From Paenibacillus alkaliterrae (GTDB lineage Bacteria > Bacillota > Bacilli > Paenibacillales > Paenibacillaceae): a stretch of 64,000 nucleotides of DNA. The stretch is from the NCBI RefSeq assembly GCF_021532375.1, contig NZ_JAKGAP010000004.1, forward strand, positions 1 through 64,000, written 5' to 3'. The notes below the pieces were generated by a model. The model did no database searches and had not been told where the DNA came from. It saw only the letters and a program-made list of their open reading frames with translations. The translations under genes and the position numbers were made by a program. Below, piece by piece: positions 25,851 through 35,990 of the stretch (position 1 is its first letter; each line of letters opens with the position of its first letter).

Positions 25851-25991
25851 TGTGACACCTCTTTATATGTTTTTAATCCACTGTATTCCCATTTCACTTA
25901 TATGTTAACATATCCCGTATGAAACATGTGCAAAAAGGTTGACATCTTCAAGATAAAATTTTCAGCGTATGATACAATGATAAGTGTTTGA

Positions 25992-27146
<1,155 letters not shown>

Positions 27147-27157
27147 AAAACGTTAAT

Positions 27158-27199
27158 AAGGCTGTCCGGCGCACTCGTTAAATGCGTTGGAACAGCCTT
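27158..27199. terminator. Terminator after mnmA
   Basis: AAGGCTGTCCGGCGCA pairs with TGCGTTGGAACAGCCTT (two G-U pairs and one bulge), followed by GTTCTT. It lies between convergent mnmA and the CNNM gene and may serve both. Confidence 0.75.
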
Positions 27200-27223
27200 G
27201 TTCTTATTATGGGGTTACGCTGT

Positions 27224-28567
27224 TCACGAGCCGAATTTCTGTTCCGTTCGCGCTTCTGGCCGACCTTCAATCCGCTCAACGATAATTCGGGAAATGCGCA
27301 AATGATCCGTTTCCTCGATAATAAACGCATATTCGCTGGAATATGGAATACGTTGATGATTAGCCGGAGGAATTTCGATTTTTGAATAAATCCATCCTCC
27401 AATCGTATCGTAATCATCCGTCTCGATATCGAGACCGAAAAAACTGTTCACCTCTTCAATGAGCATCAGTCCGCTGATCGAATACGTATTCTCATCCTTT
27501 TTTTCAAGCTGCTCCCGTTCCTCGTCAAATTCATCTTGAATCTCTCCAACGATTTCCTCCATAATATCCTCGAGGGTCACCAGTCCGGATGTACCGCCGT
27601 ATTCATCAATCAATATCGCGATTTGCGATTTGCGTTTCTGCATCAGCTTGAGAAGCGTGCTGATTTGCATAGACTCCGGCACGGTCGTTACCGGCCTTGT
27701 TATTTGTCTAATGTCATGCAAGCTTTGATTCATGTCCTTCAGCAAATCTTTAATGTGAACGAAGCCAATAATGTTATCCTTATCGTTCTCGCATACGGGA
27801 TAACGGGTCAGCATTTGCTCCAAAGCAATTTCCTTATTGCCTGCAAGCGGCAGGTTTGTGTTTAAACAGATCATTTCCGTACGCGGGATCATGATCTCCC
27901 TGGCATTCGTTTCGGTAAAGTCGAAAATATTATCTACGAGTGTAAGCTCCGTATTGTCTATGAGTCCATTTTTATGGCTTTCCTTCATCAGAATCCGAAT
28001 TTCGTCCTCGGTGTGCGCGGAATCCTTCACTGTCGCAGGCTCGATGCCGATTATTTTGAGAAGCTGATTTGCCGTACCGTTTAACGCCCAAATGAATGGA
28101 TACATTATTTTGTAAAAGTAAATGAGAGGCGCGGCCGTAAGCAGCGTAATGGTTTCCGATTTGCGAATGGCAACGGTTTTCGGGGCTGATTCTCCAAGCA
28201 CGATATGAAGCACCGTTATGATGGTAAAGGCCAGTATGAAGGATACGGTGTGAATGAAAAGATTGTTGCGGAATCCGAAGCTGAGAAATATCGGCTCAAT
28301 CACTCTCGCGATTGCAGGCTCGCCGATCCAGCCAAGCCCCAGCGAAGCTAGCGTAATCCCAAGCTGGCATGCCGGCAAATAAGCATCCAGATGACTGGTC
28401 AAATGGGATGCAAGCTTCGCCCTGGAATGCCCTTCCAATGCCAGTTCATCCAGCCTGCTGTCTCTTACCTTCACCATCGCAAATTGTGCCGCTACAAAAA
28501 AGCCGTTCATAAATACTAAAAACAAAATAAGCGCCAACGATAAACTGAGCGGTAATGGGTCACCCAA
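27224..28567 (-). CDS. CNNM/CorC-type transmembrane protein with CBS pair (hemolysin family, YrkA/YhdP-like)
   Basis: The start chosen is TTG 28567, giving 447 residues. Upstream codons in the frame encode an Arg/His-rich, unlikely sequence and there is no ATG with a proper site. Domains: a CNNM (DUF21) membrane domain with four helices (about 1-190), two CBS domains (about 210-335) that usually bind adenosine nucleotides, and a CorC/HlyC-type transporter-associated domain at the C-terminus. Relatives export magnesium (B. subtilis MpfA/YhdP) or are linked to ion tolerance. A strong Shine-Dalgarno sequence lies 47 bases upstream of the TTG and is brought near by a hairpin (see the regulatory entry). 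Confidence 0.85.
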   Translation of the reverse strand: MGDPLPLSLSLALILFLVFMNGFFVAAQFAMVKVRDSRLDELALEGHSRAKLASHLTSHLDAYLPACQLGITLASLGLGWIGEPAIARVIEPIFLSFGFRNNLFIHTVSFILAFTIITVLHIVLGESAPKTVAIRKSETITLLTAAPLIYFYKIMYPFIWALNGTANQLLKIIGIEPATVKDSAHTEDEIRILMKESHKNGLIDNTELTLVDNIFDFTETNAREIMIPRTEMICLNTNLPLAGNKEIALEQMLTRYPVCENDKDNIIGFVHIKDLLKDMNQSLHDIRQITRPVTTVPESMQISTLLKLMQKRKSQIAILIDEYGGTSGLVTLEDIMEEIVGEIQDEFDEEREQLEKKDENTYSISGLMLIEEVNSFFGLDIETDDYDTIGGWIYSKIEIPPANHQRIPYSSEYAFIIEETDHLRISRIIVERIEGRPEARTEQKFGS

Positions 28568-28624
28568 CGAATTCCTGTCAATCGCTGCCGTTCTGCCTGT
28601 GGAGCGATGACAGGCGCACCTCCT
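28565..28624 (-). promoter_or_regulatory. Ribosome binding site separated from the start codon by a hairpin
   Basis: On the minus strand AGGAGGTG lies at 28624-28617, far from the TTG at 28567-28565. Between them CCTGTCATCGCT (28614-28603) can pair with AGCGATTGACAGG (28586-28574), giving 12 pairs with one bulged T. With the hairpin closed, the Shine-Dalgarno sequence is about 10 bases from the start codon, a normal distance. A weaker site inside the 3' arm (ACAGGA) could serve if the hairpin opened. Confidence 0.6.
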
Positions 28625-28754
28625 TTTGGAACAAAGATATGGCGATCTTTGTGTAATGTGCCGACTCTCCATGATGCCGCGCCGCCGCGTCGAACGGTCC
28701 TGATGCCAAAAGAATTTCATGACTGTATTTATTTGTATTCGCTACAGGCTATCC

Positions 28755-28760
28755 ATTATA
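28755..28760 (-). promoter_or_regulatory. Probable -10 box for the CNNM gene
   Basis: TATAAT on the minus strand at 28760-28755. No good -35 box lies 16-18 bases upstream, so this is tentative. Transcripts starting here would carry a leader of about 180 bases, including a 20-base palindromic CAAAGAT/ATCTTTG stem near 28631-28650. Confidence 0.35.
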
Positions 28761-28877
28761 CGCCCTTTTTTGGCGGTTTATAGCGATTTTCATGCGGCAC
28801 AAAACGGTTGCTTTTCGCAAAAGTTCATAAAGCTGCAACGATTTGATCAGCTATTTATAAGATTCCGGCTTAGTTAA

Positions 28878-28888
28878 TCTGGTATAAT
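28878..28888 (+). promoter_or_regulatory. Extended -10 promoter of copC-copD
   Basis: TGGTATAAT with TATAAT at 28883-28888 is an extended -10 element. The -35 region is weak, as such promoters allow. Transcription would start about 50 bases before the copC ATG. Confidence 0.55.
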
Positions 28889-28941
28889 GCAATCAGCTTG
28901 CTAAGAAAGATAGATGCTAAAATAAAGTAGGAGGTTTACGG

Positions 28942-29523
28942 ATGAAACGAATACTGCTTATCTGCTTAGCTATGCTATGGCTCGTGCCAGGTGCTGCGAT
29001 GGCGCACTCGACATTAGAAAGTGCAGTACCTGCGCAGGATGCGACGATCAACGCCTCTCCAGAACGCATTGAGTTGACTTTTAATACAAAAATCGAGAAG
29101 CTGAGCAATTTCAAATTACTAAACGCTGCCGGTAAGGAGCTTGATACGGAAAAAGCGATTGTGGACGGGGCAACGATGAGCGGTGCTGTTCCAGCAACAC
29201 TGGCAAATGGTGATTATACCGTCAAATGGACCATTATCGGAGCAGACGGCCATTCTGTCGAGGGAAATTATTCATTTACGGTCGATGCCCCGGTTGAAAC
29301 TGCGGAGCCTTCTCCAGAATCGGAATCAACCGCGGAAACGACTGAAGATCCGGCTGCCGGGACGCCTGAAGCGACAGCTGGCGAGGAAGATACCACTAAT
29401 CTCAATAGAGAAAATGCTTTAGCCCCTGTTGATGGGAAAGCTGTAAACTACATGCCTGCCATTATAATTGGCGGAATTATTGCGATTGCTGCACTCGTGC
29501 TGTTTTTACGGAGGCGCAAATAA
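28942..29523 (+). CDS. copC: CopC-domain protein, membrane-anchored
   Basis: A 193-residue exported protein. A signal peptide ends AMA (about residue 21), so the mature chain starts with His22 (HSTLESAVPA), the usual copper ligand at the N-terminus of CopC. The CopC beta-sandwich (about 22-116) includes the second His region GADGHSVEG. A linker rich in Pro, Glu, Thr and Ser (about 118-150) and a C-terminal membrane helix (about 170-188) with an RRRK stop follow. AGGAGG lies before the ATG. The next gene, copD, overlaps the stop codon. In B. subtilis both functions are fused in YcnJ; here they are separate. Likely role: copper capture at the outer face of the membrane for uptake or supply. Confidence 0.88.
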   Translation: MKRILLICLAMLWLVPGAAMAHSTLESAVPAQDATINASPERIELTFNTKIEKLSNFKLLNAAGKELDTEKAIVDGATMSGAVPATLANGDYTVKWTIIGADGHSVEGNYSFTVDAPVETAEPSPESESTAETTEDPAAGTPEATAGEEDTTNLNRENALAPVDGKAVNYMPAIIIGGIIAIAALVLFLRRRK

Positions 29524-30608
29524 TGATCTATATCAGCGAAGGCCTTCTATATGTTTGCTTCGCTATTTTATCGGGAGCCCTGCTGCTTCGGCTCGTGCCG
29601 GTGGATAGAAGGCCTTCTGTACATGCGCCGAACGCCTTGCTTCTCGCATGCGCGATAGCGATTCCAATTTTGTCCTATGCACCGATTCATCAATTAGCTC
29701 TTTTATTTGTCAAAGATTTTGACATGACGTACGGTGCTGTTCTAAAAAGCATCCTGCTTGATATTAATACGGGTAAAGCATGGGTCTGGACAGCAATCGG
29801 CTCGGCGGGTCTGGCTTTTTTACTTGGGCTCAAATCGTTTCGAAATGACAAACATACGCCTAAGGTAGCCTTATTCATAACGTTTCTGCTCATCATTTGG
29901 TTAGGCTATGCGAGCCACGCATCATCGCTGTATGGGTTTAGAGGACTGATTACGCACGCTTCCCATTTCCTTGCTGTAAGCGTATGGATAGGCATATTGC
30001 TCGTCATTAGCTGGTTTTCCAAGGACAATGCCAATTGGCAAACGTTTCTTCGTTGGTTTTCGCCTGTGGCTGTCGCTTCGGTGCTCGTAACCTTGATTGC
30101 CGGACTTGTCCTGATGTCATTCACGACACCTGATTATATAAACGCTTGGATGCTGCCTTATGGACAGATGCTGCTAATGAAGCATTTGCTCATTGCACCT
30201 CTGCTTTTGTTCGCTTACTCAAATGGATTTCTATACAAAAAGTTAGCTATCCGCAACCCGGCCTTTAACCCGAAGCGCTGGCTTCAGGCTGAAAGCTTGA
30301 TCGCCCTTCTTGTGCTGTCTGCAACTGGCGTGCTGGGGCAGCAAACGCCGCCGCATTCCGTCAAAGAGACGCTGCAAACCGTTTCGCCGTCGCCTTTATT
30401 CACGGGGCTGTACAAAGGAAGCTTCAGTCCGGATGTTTCGCTGCAATTCACTTTGCATATGGAAAGTATACTCATGCTTGCAGCGGCAGCTTTAATGGCA
30501 GGCGGACTCCTCTGGATGTACCGCGCCGATCGGCTTATCCCTGCTTTTATCATGGGGATTCTGACCGCTGTATTCGGCTATTTTGGCTTAATGTTCTCAA
30601 TTGCTTGA
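29523..30608 (+). CDS. copD: CopD-family copper transport membrane protein
   Basis: A 361-residue polytopic protein with about eight to nine membrane helices. The CopD domain is recognisable in the central and C-terminal half (HASHFLAVSVWIGILLV, MKHLLIAPLLLFAYSNG). The ATG at 29523 shares its A with the copC stop codon (TAATG), so the two proteins are made together. CopD is thought to pass copper from CopC across the membrane. No ycnI or ycnK regulator is beside it. After the gene comes a short direct repeat and then convergent rarA. Confidence 0.88.
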   Translation: MIYISEGLLYVCFAILSGALLLRLVPVDRRPSVHAPNALLLACAIAIPILSYAPIHQLALLFVKDFDMTYGAVLKSILLDINTGKAWVWTAIGSAGLAFLLGLKSFRNDKHTPKVALFITFLLIIWLGYASHASSLYGFRGLITHASHFLAVSVWIGILLVISWFSKDNANWQTFLRWFSPVAVASVLVTLIAGLVLMSFTTPDYINAWMLPYGQMLLMKHLLIAPLLLFAYSNGFLYKKLAIRNPAFNPKRWLQAESLIALLVLSATGVLGQQTPPHSVKETLQTVSPSPLFTGLYKGSFSPDVSLQFTLHMESILMLAAAALMAGGLLWMYRADRLIPAFIMGILTAVFGYFGLMFSIA

Positions 30609-30613
30609 TATAA

Positions 30614-30653
30614 CCAAACCTTCAAAGGCTTCTATCCAAACCTTCAAAGGCTT
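30614..30653. repeat. Direct repeat, two 18-base copies
   Basis: CCAAACCTTCAAAGGCTT occurs at 30614-30631 and again at 30636-30653, a period of 22 bases. It lies just behind copD, ahead of the convergent rarA end. No hairpin or gene explains it. Confidence 0.8.
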
Positions 30654-30762
30654 TCGAACTGCGGGACACGCTGAAAGCTTGGTGCACTCGGGGGAGGGGG
30701 ACCTAAGTAGCGGAAGGAAATTCCCAAATGACGTGATATGGTCGAGGGTCAGCTCCTTGCTG

Positions 30763-32073
30763 CTAATCTTTTCCTTTACGCTTCTGCTGATTTTGCCTGA
30801 TTTTGTCTTCCATGCCTTGTTCAGTCGCCTTGTAAAAAGTCATACTGCCCAGCGCGTCGGGCAAATATTGCTGTTTCACGAAATGATTCGGAAAATCATG
30901 CGGATATTTATAGCCTTCATGGCCGAGCTGCTCTGCGCCGCGATAATGAGTGTCTCGCAAGTGAAGCGGCACCTGCGCTCCGCCGGCGCGCTCGATCGCG
31001 GCCTCCGCATTGCCGATCGCAATTGCGGCGGCATTCGATTTCGGGCTTTCTACCGCGAACAGAATCGCTTGTGAAATGTTGTACTTGGCCTCCGGCCAGC
31101 CGATTTTATGATAAGCATCCATCGCGGTTACAGCCTGAATCATCGCTTGAGGATTCGCTAGTCCGATATCCTCGCTGCATGCGACGATAAGTCTGCGTAT
31201 AAAGGTCATCGGATCCATGCCCAGCTTCTCGACGGCGTATAAGAACCAAAACAAGGCTGCATCGCTTGAGCCTCTTACACTCTTGTGAAACGCTGACAAT
31301 ACATCGTATTGCGTCGACAGATCCGCTCGGATGCTGGGCTTTCGGATTGATTCCTGCGCAACCTCTAACGTAATCTTGACGGAGCCGTCGTGCTCGGACG
31401 GAGTCGTTACTGCAGCAAGCTCCACTGCGTTGAGAGCGCGTCTAATATCACCGCCCGCCATCGCTGCAATATGCCTTAGCGCGTCCTCATCCACTTGAAG
31501 ATCCATGAAACCCAAACCGCGCTCCCGATCGTTCAGCGCTCTTCGCATCGCTTCGTAGGCATGCTCCTCGCCGAGCGGCTGCAATTGAAACAGGGTGGAA
31601 CGAGACAGCAGCGCCCCATTCACATGATGAAACGGATTTTCCGTCGTCGCCCCAATGAAAATAATAATTCCCTGCTCAACGGCAGGCAGCAATGCGTCTT
31701 GGCGAGCGGTATTGAAGCGATGGACCTCATCCAGGAAGAGAATCGTTTTTTTCCCATACATCGCTTTATTGGTGCGTGCCAGATCGATAACCTCGCGAAC
31801 ATCCTTCACCGATGCATCAACCGCGTTAAGCTTCACGAATTCTCCTGCCGTCCGCAGTGAAATTATATTCGCAAGCGTAGTTTTACCGCAGCCTGGCGGG
31901 CCATACAGGAGAACGGATGATACTTGATCGCCCTCTATCGCCCTTCTAAGCAATTTCCCCTCGCCGATTATATGCTCTTGCCCGATATATTCATCAAGCG
32001 TCCGCGGCCGCATACGATCCGCTAACAATCTCGCGCGCGGAGCCTCAGCCTCTTGATACGAAAATAAATCCAT
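30763..32073 (-). CDS. rarA: Replication-associated recombination protein RarA (MgsA family AAA+ ATPase)
   Basis: A clamp-loader-like AAA+ ATPase acting at stalled forks. The start chosen is ATG 32073 behind GGTTGGGGAGC, giving 436 residues; the frame extends further without such a site. Walker A is GPPGCGKTT (58-66) and Walker B ILFLDEVHRF, with sensor and arginine-finger regions after it and a C-terminal tetramerisation domain. The gene equals yrvN of B. subtilis, which also lies near aspS and cymR. It has its own intergenic regions on both sides and is probably monocistronic. Confidence 0.94.
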   Translation of the reverse strand: MDLFSYQEAEAPRARLLADRMRPRTLDEYIGQEHIIGEGKLLRRAIEGDQVSSVLLYGPPGCGKTTLANIISLRTAGEFVKLNAVDASVKDVREVIDLARTNKAMYGKKTILFLDEVHRFNTARQDALLPAVEQGIIIFIGATTENPFHHVNGALLSRSTLFQLQPLGEEHAYEAMRRALNDRERGLGFMDLQVDEDALRHIAAMAGGDIRRALNAVELAAVTTPSEHDGSVKITLEVAQESIRKPSIRADLSTQYDVLSAFHKSVRGSSDAALFWFLYAVEKLGMDPMTFIRRLIVACSEDIGLANPQAMIQAVTAMDAYHKIGWPEAKYNISQAILFAVESPKSNAAAIAIGNAEAAIERAGGAQVPLHLRDTHYRGAEQLGHEGYKYPHDFPNHFVKQQYLPDALGSMTFYKATEQGMEDKIRQNQQKRKGKD

Positions 32074-32224
32074 TTTGCTCCCCAACCTTTTCCCATCTAT
32101 ATAACCGATCATAGCATACAAGCACATTTGTTCGCCACACAAGCTGAAGGTCTTAGCCTTCGCTTCGTCTCATTTACAGCCTACCTGATTTCAGTAGTTG
32201 TCTATTTTTTGTGGTCATAAATTT

Positions 32225-32254
32225 CATCGATACGGGTCATCATATTTAGGTATC
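32225..32254 (+). promoter_or_regulatory. Possible sigma-G/sigma-F type promoter of tlp
   Basis: CATCATA (about 32248-32254) resembles the forespore -10 consensus CATnnTA, and a TCATA stretch lies about 18 bases upstream. The fit is fair, but it agrees with the spore role of the gene. Confidence 0.35.
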
Positions 32255-32277
32255 TACGATTAATTGGAGGGATTTCG

Positions 32278-32493
32278 ATGGCCAAACCGGACAACCGAGC
32301 GGATAATGCCGTTCATCTGAAGCAACATATTAACAACACCGAAGCCAATTTAAAGGAAGCAGAAGATTACTTGGATGAACATGCAAGTGAAATTTCTGCT
32401 GATGAGAAGCAGTCGATCGAATCTAAAAATGAACGGCGCAAACAAAGCATAGATGGGTTCGAAGCGGAATTGCAAGACGAAACACAGCAGTAA
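32278..32493 (+). CDS. tlp: Small acid-soluble spore protein Tlp
   Basis: A 71-residue protein beginning MAKPDNRADN with NTEANLKEAEDYL and ending ESKNERRKQSIDGF, the hallmarks of the thioredoxin-like Tlp spore proteins. It is made in the developing spore and stored in the core. GGAGG lies before the ATG. A terminator follows directly, and a forespore-type promoter is possible upstream. It stands between divergently and convergently oriented housekeeping genes. Confidence 0.93.
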   Translation: MAKPDNRADNAVHLKQHINNTEANLKEAEDYLDEHASEISADEKQSIESKNERRKQSIDGFEAELQDETQQ

Positions 32494-32497
32494 AAGG

Positions 32498-32533
32498 AAA
32501 GCGGCCGCACAGGACCTTGTAAGGCCGCTTTTT
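32498..32533 (+). terminator. tlp: Terminator of tlp
   Basis: AAAGCGGCC pairs with GGCCGCTTT, followed by five T. Confidence 0.9.
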
Positions 32534-32618
32534 ATTTATCGTCCATTACCGCTTTCTTCAGAACTGGATTTGTACAGTTCACAGCGACCTTTGGGCAGAT
32601 CCGCGGATAATACTCAGC

Positions 32619-32670
32619 AAAAAAAAGCCGTTTCAGAGAAAGCGGCGGCGCTCTTCTCATGAAACGGTTT
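32619..32670 (-). terminator. Terminator of the hisS-aspS-tcdA-DUF3052 operon
   Basis: On the minus strand AAACCGTTTCATGAGAAGAGC pairs imperfectly with GCTTTCTCTGAAACGGCTT and is followed by a T run. Confidence 0.85.
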
Positions 32671-32685
32671 AATTGATGTGCTCGT

Positions 32686-33348
32686 TTATTTCTCAAACGG
32701 AGACTTCAAGCCCCGCTCCAGCTTATCGATCGCTGCGGTCACGCGGTTAGTACGCGTCTCCTCCCGCTTAGCCTCGATGATCCACTTGATAAAGTCGCGC
32801 CGCTTAGCAGCTGTCAGGCTGCCGCGGAAGAAATCATCCGCAACTGAGGAAGTCTTCAGAGCGATGGCCAAATCATCTGGCAATGGAAGCTCATCTGCAG
32901 GCGAATTGGACGCACGACCGCTGTTTAAAGCCGCAATGGAAGCTGATGCCGTACGCTTCTTAGGAGCGGTGCCTTCCGGACGATAACGCATGGACGACCA
33001 AGTATCGTCCACTGAGATCATCGCCACGCCTTCCATGTTCAGCTTCAGCATTTGCTTCCAGCCTGTATCGCGGTTAATGTCAGTCTTGATCTTGGACGAG
33101 CCCTTCGGATACGTGATCCATAGCATGCCGTCATTCTTTACAGCGTTTACTGCTGCTGGAGCATGCTCCTCTAGTTCTGCCATCGATAAGACGAACAGCA
33201 TTACAAAGTCATACTGCCCTCCCTTATCCAAGACCGTTGTTTCAGCAGTAAGACCAAGCTCCTCCAAATAATCATCGGAAGGCGCCTTGAGTACCAACGC
33301 CTTCATCTCTGGCGACAATCTCAGCTTTTTCACTAATGCCTCGTTCAT
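32686..33348 (-). CDS. DUF3052-like domain fused to a YdeI/OmpD-associated domain
   Basis: A 220-residue soluble protein. The first part (about 1-125) resembles DUF3052 (YDFVMLFVLSMAELEE, WITYPKGSSKIKTDINRD). The second (about 145-215) is a YdeI/OmpD-associated domain, with LPLPDDLAIAL and the closing FIKWIIEAKREETRTNR. The domain is often called bacteriocin-protection but its action is unknown. The ATG overlaps the tcdA stop by four bases, so translation is coupled. It is the last gene of the hisS operon, before a terminator. Its link to tRNA genes is unexplained. Confidence 0.75.
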   Translation of the reverse strand: MNEALVKKLRLSPEMKALVLKAPSDDYLEELGLTAETTVLDKGGQYDFVMLFVLSMAELEEHAPAAVNAVKNDGMLWITYPKGSSKIKTDINRDTGWKQMLKLNMEGVAMISVDDTWSSMRYRPEGTAPKKRTASASIAALNSGRASNSPADELPLPDDLAIALKTSSVADDFFRGSLTAAKRRDFIKWIIEAKREETRTNRVTAAIDKLERGLKSPFEK

Positions 33349-34100
33349 AGCTCGATTCCGCCCGATTCCAGCAGATCCTTTACAACGACGCTTACCATGA
33401 TAAGGCCAGCTACCGGAGGTACGAAGGCGTTGCTCGCAGGAGGCTGCTTCGCTTTCCGAATTTCAGGAGCATTTGCCGGTACGATGCGCTCAGTGACATC
33501 CACGCGCGGCTTCATGGGCAGCTCGGACGAGAAGACGACCTTTACGCCCCGCTTAATGCCGTCCTTGCGAAGCTTCGTTCGCACGACTCGCGCAACCGGG
33601 TCTGTGTGCGTCTTGGAAATATCGACAACCTGGAACTTCGTCGGATCCATTTTGTTCGCGGCGCCCATGCTCGATATGATCGGAATTTTCCGTTCCAAGC
33701 ATTGCTTGATCAAATGAACCTTGTAAATTATTGTATCCGAAGCATCTACGACGTAATCGAGCGGGTAAGCAAATAGCTGCTCGTAAGTTTCTTCCGTATA
33801 GAACATACGGAGCGCCACGACGTCGCATTCCGGATTAATGAGCTTGATTCGGTCGCGCATAAGGTCTGTTTTCGGCTGTCCAACCGTCGTCGTCAACGCA
33901 TGAACCTGACGATTGACGTTCGTAATGTCGACTACATCTTTGTCGATCAGAATGATTCGTCCTACGCCCGTACGCGCCAACGCCTCAGCCGCAATGCCGC
34001 CTACGCCGCCGATGCCGAGCACGGCAACCGTGCTCCCCTTCATCAGCTGTAATCCTTCCGGCCCGATGGCCAGCTCCGTACGTGAAAATTGGTGAAGCAT
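33345..34100 (-). CDS. tcdA: tRNA threonylcarbamoyladenosine dehydratase TcdA (YrvM)
   Basis: An E1-like enzyme that uses ATP to cyclise t6A37 of tRNAs to ct6A. The 251 residues show the nucleotide-binding VLGIGGVGGIAAEAL near the N-terminus, the DKD motif in LIDKDVVDITNVNRQ and the RKDGIKRGVKVVFS region. The gene follows aspS by 29 bases and overlaps the DUF3052-YdeI gene. The same order (aspS-yrvM) occurs in B. subtilis. Confidence 0.92.
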   Translation of the reverse strand: MLHQFSRTELAIGPEGLQLMKGSTVAVLGIGGVGGIAAEALARTGVGRIILIDKDVVDITNVNRQVHALTTTVGQPKTDLMRDRIKLINPECDVVALRMFYTEETYEQLFAYPLDYVVDASDTIIYKVHLIKQCLERKIPIISSMGAANKMDPTKFQVVDISKTHTDPVARVVRTKLRKDGIKRGVKVVFSSELPMKPRVDVTERIVPANAPEIRKAKQPPASNAFVPPVAGLIMVSVVVKDLLESGGIEL

Positions 34101-34129
34101 CCGGCTGCCGCCTCCTTTGCTTATTCCGC

Positions 34130-35944
34130 TTACTTATCGCTATTGTCTACTGCTGCGCTCGCTGCCGCAACTGGCTGCTTCGGCTTAATGACCGTGCGGA
34201 TATGAAGCTGCTCAAGCTGCGATAGCTCAACCTCGGACGGAGCGTCGCAGAGCAAGTCAGTCGCGCTGGCCGTTTTCGGAAATGCGATCGTTTCACGCAG
34301 GTTCGTACGACCGGTAAGAAGCATGACCAGACGGTCGAAACCGAATGCAATGCCGCCATGCGGAGGTGTTCCATATTCGAAAGCGTCCAGCAGGAAGCCG
34401 AATTTCTCTTGCGCTTCCTCCATGCTGAAGCCTAGAGCCTTGAACATTTGCTCTTGTACTTCACGCTTGTAAATTCGCATCGAGCCGCCGCCTACTTCAT
34501 AGCCGTTCAAAACGAGATCGTACGCTTGCGCGCGGATTTGTCCCGGATCTGTTTCGAAGTAGTGAAGATCTTCCTCGTTCGGCCGCGTGAACGGGTGATG
34601 CTCAGCTACATAACGTTTTGCATCCTCATCCCAGCCGAGCAGAGGGAAATCGACTACCCAAGCGAATTTGAATTTCGACTCATCAATCAGACCAAGATCC
34701 TTGCCGAGCTTTGAACGGAGGTTGCCAAGCACATCGGCAACTACCTTCTTCTTATCGGCAGAAAAAGTGAGCAAATCTCCTTCTTCAACCTGCAGGCGCT
34801 CCGTCAACGCGGCAATCTCTTCCGGCTTCAGGAATTTAACGATCGGTCCGCGCCATTCGCCGTCCTTCACCGTAATCCACGCAAGACCTTTGCCTCCGTA
34901 ACGAGCTGCGAACGGCTGCAAATCGTCAAGCTCCTTGCGGCTCCAGCTCGCACAGCCCTTAGCGTTCAACGCTTTTACAACGCCTCCGCTTGCCGCTACG
35001 CTAGCGAATACCTTCACGTCGCTGCCCGATACAATATCGGTAATATCTTCGATTTCAAGACCAAACCGGAGATCTGGTTTGTCTGAGCCGTATTTGTTCA
35101 TCGCATCCGAGTACGTGATCCGTTGAAACGGAAGCTCCAGCTCCACGCCAACCGTCTCGCGAAGAAGCTTAGCCGTTAATTGCTCCATCAACGCAAGCAA
35201 TTGGTCCTGCGATAGAAATGAAGTCTCGATGTCGACCTGCGTAAATTCCGGCTGACGGTCTGCACGAAGATCCTCATCGCGGAAGCAGCGGGCGATTTGG
35301 TAATAACGCTCTATACCGCCAACCATTAGCAGCTGCTTGAAAATTTGCGGCGATTGCGGCAATGCGAAGAACTCACCTTCATGCACGCGGCTCGGTACCA
35401 AGTAATCGCGGGCGCCTTCCGGCGTGCTTTTCGTCAGTATTGGCGTTTCCACATCGATAAAGCCTTCTCCGTCGAGGAAATCGCGGAACACCTTCGCCGC
35501 TTTCGAGCGAAGCAGAAGCGTACGCTGCATTTCCGGGCGGCGCAAATCCAAATACCGGTATTTCAAACGCAGCGACTCATCTACTTCGACGCCGTCTTCG
35601 ATAGGAAACGGCGGCGTTTTTGCGGCGTTCATGACTTCAATGTTCGTTACGCGCACTTCGATTTCGCCTGTTGCCAGATTAGCATTGTAGGTTTCGGCAT
35701 CACGTTCAACGACCGTACCTTGAATCGCAAGCACGTACTCGTTACGGGCGCGGTCTGCGATTGCAAGCGCATCGCCCGAGAAATCCGGGTTAAATACCGT
35801 TTGTACGATTCCGGAACGATCGCGAAGATCGATAAATAGTACGCCGCCGAGATCGCGGCGGCGCTGTACCCAGCCGTTCAAAGTAACGGTTTGACCAACG
35901 TCCGCTTTCGTTAGCAGGCCGCAGTGATGAGTCTTCAACAACAT
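34130..35944 (-). CDS. aspS: Aspartyl-tRNA synthetase
   Basis: Charges tRNA-Asp. The start chosen is ATG 35944 (MLLKTHHCG), which is 10 bases from AAGGAG; the ATG at 35953 is too close to it. The 604 residues show the N-terminal OB-fold anticodon-binding domain ([21 protein letters not shown]), the class II core with FPIEDGVE and the [16 protein letters not shown] motif 2, the bacterial GAD insertion and motif 3 ([13 protein letters not shown]). It lies 46 bases behind hisS, and both are controlled by one T-box leader. Confidence 0.97.
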   Translation of the reverse strand: MLLKTHHCGLLTKADVGQTVTLNGWVQRRRDLGGVLFIDLRDRSGIVQTVFNPDFSGDALAIADRARNEYVLAIQGTVVERDAETYNANLATGEIEVRVTNIEVMNAAKTPPFPIEDGVEVDESLRLKYRYLDLRRPEMQRTLLLRSKAAKVFRDFLDGEGFIDVETPILTKSTPEGARDYLVPSRVHEGEFFALPQSPQIFKQLLMVGGIERYYQIARCFRDEDLRADRQPEFTQVDIETSFLSQDQLLALMEQLTAKLLRETVGVELELPFQRITYSDAMNKYGSDKPDLRFGLEIEDITDIVSGSDVKVFASVAASGGVVKALNAKGCASWSRKELDDLQPFAARYGGKGLAWITVKDGEWRGPIVKFLKPEEIAALTERLQVEEGDLLTFSADKKKVVADVLGNLRSKLGKDLGLIDESKFKFAWVVDFPLLGWDEDAKRYVAEHHPFTRPNEEDLHYFETDPGQIRAQAYDLVLNGYEVGGGSMRIYKREVQEQMFKALGFSMEEAQEKFGFLLDAFEYGTPPHGGIAFGFDRLVMLLTGRTNLRETIAFPKTASATDLLCDAPSEVELSQLEQLHIRTVIKPKQPVAAASAAVDNSDK

Positions 35945-35990
35945 AATTTTCATGCTCCTTATTTAATTAGAATGGTTTATTTGGTGATTC

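Noticed and set aside
25939-25978. TTGACA with TATGAT/TACAAT ahead of mnmA as a promoter
   Set aside because: The spacing is 23 or more bases, too long for sigma-A; the true promoter is not clear.
28567-28720. N-terminal extension of the CNNM protein to an ATG at 28720
   Set aside because: The extra codons give an Arg/His/Cys-rich sequence unlike the family and cover the leader hairpins.
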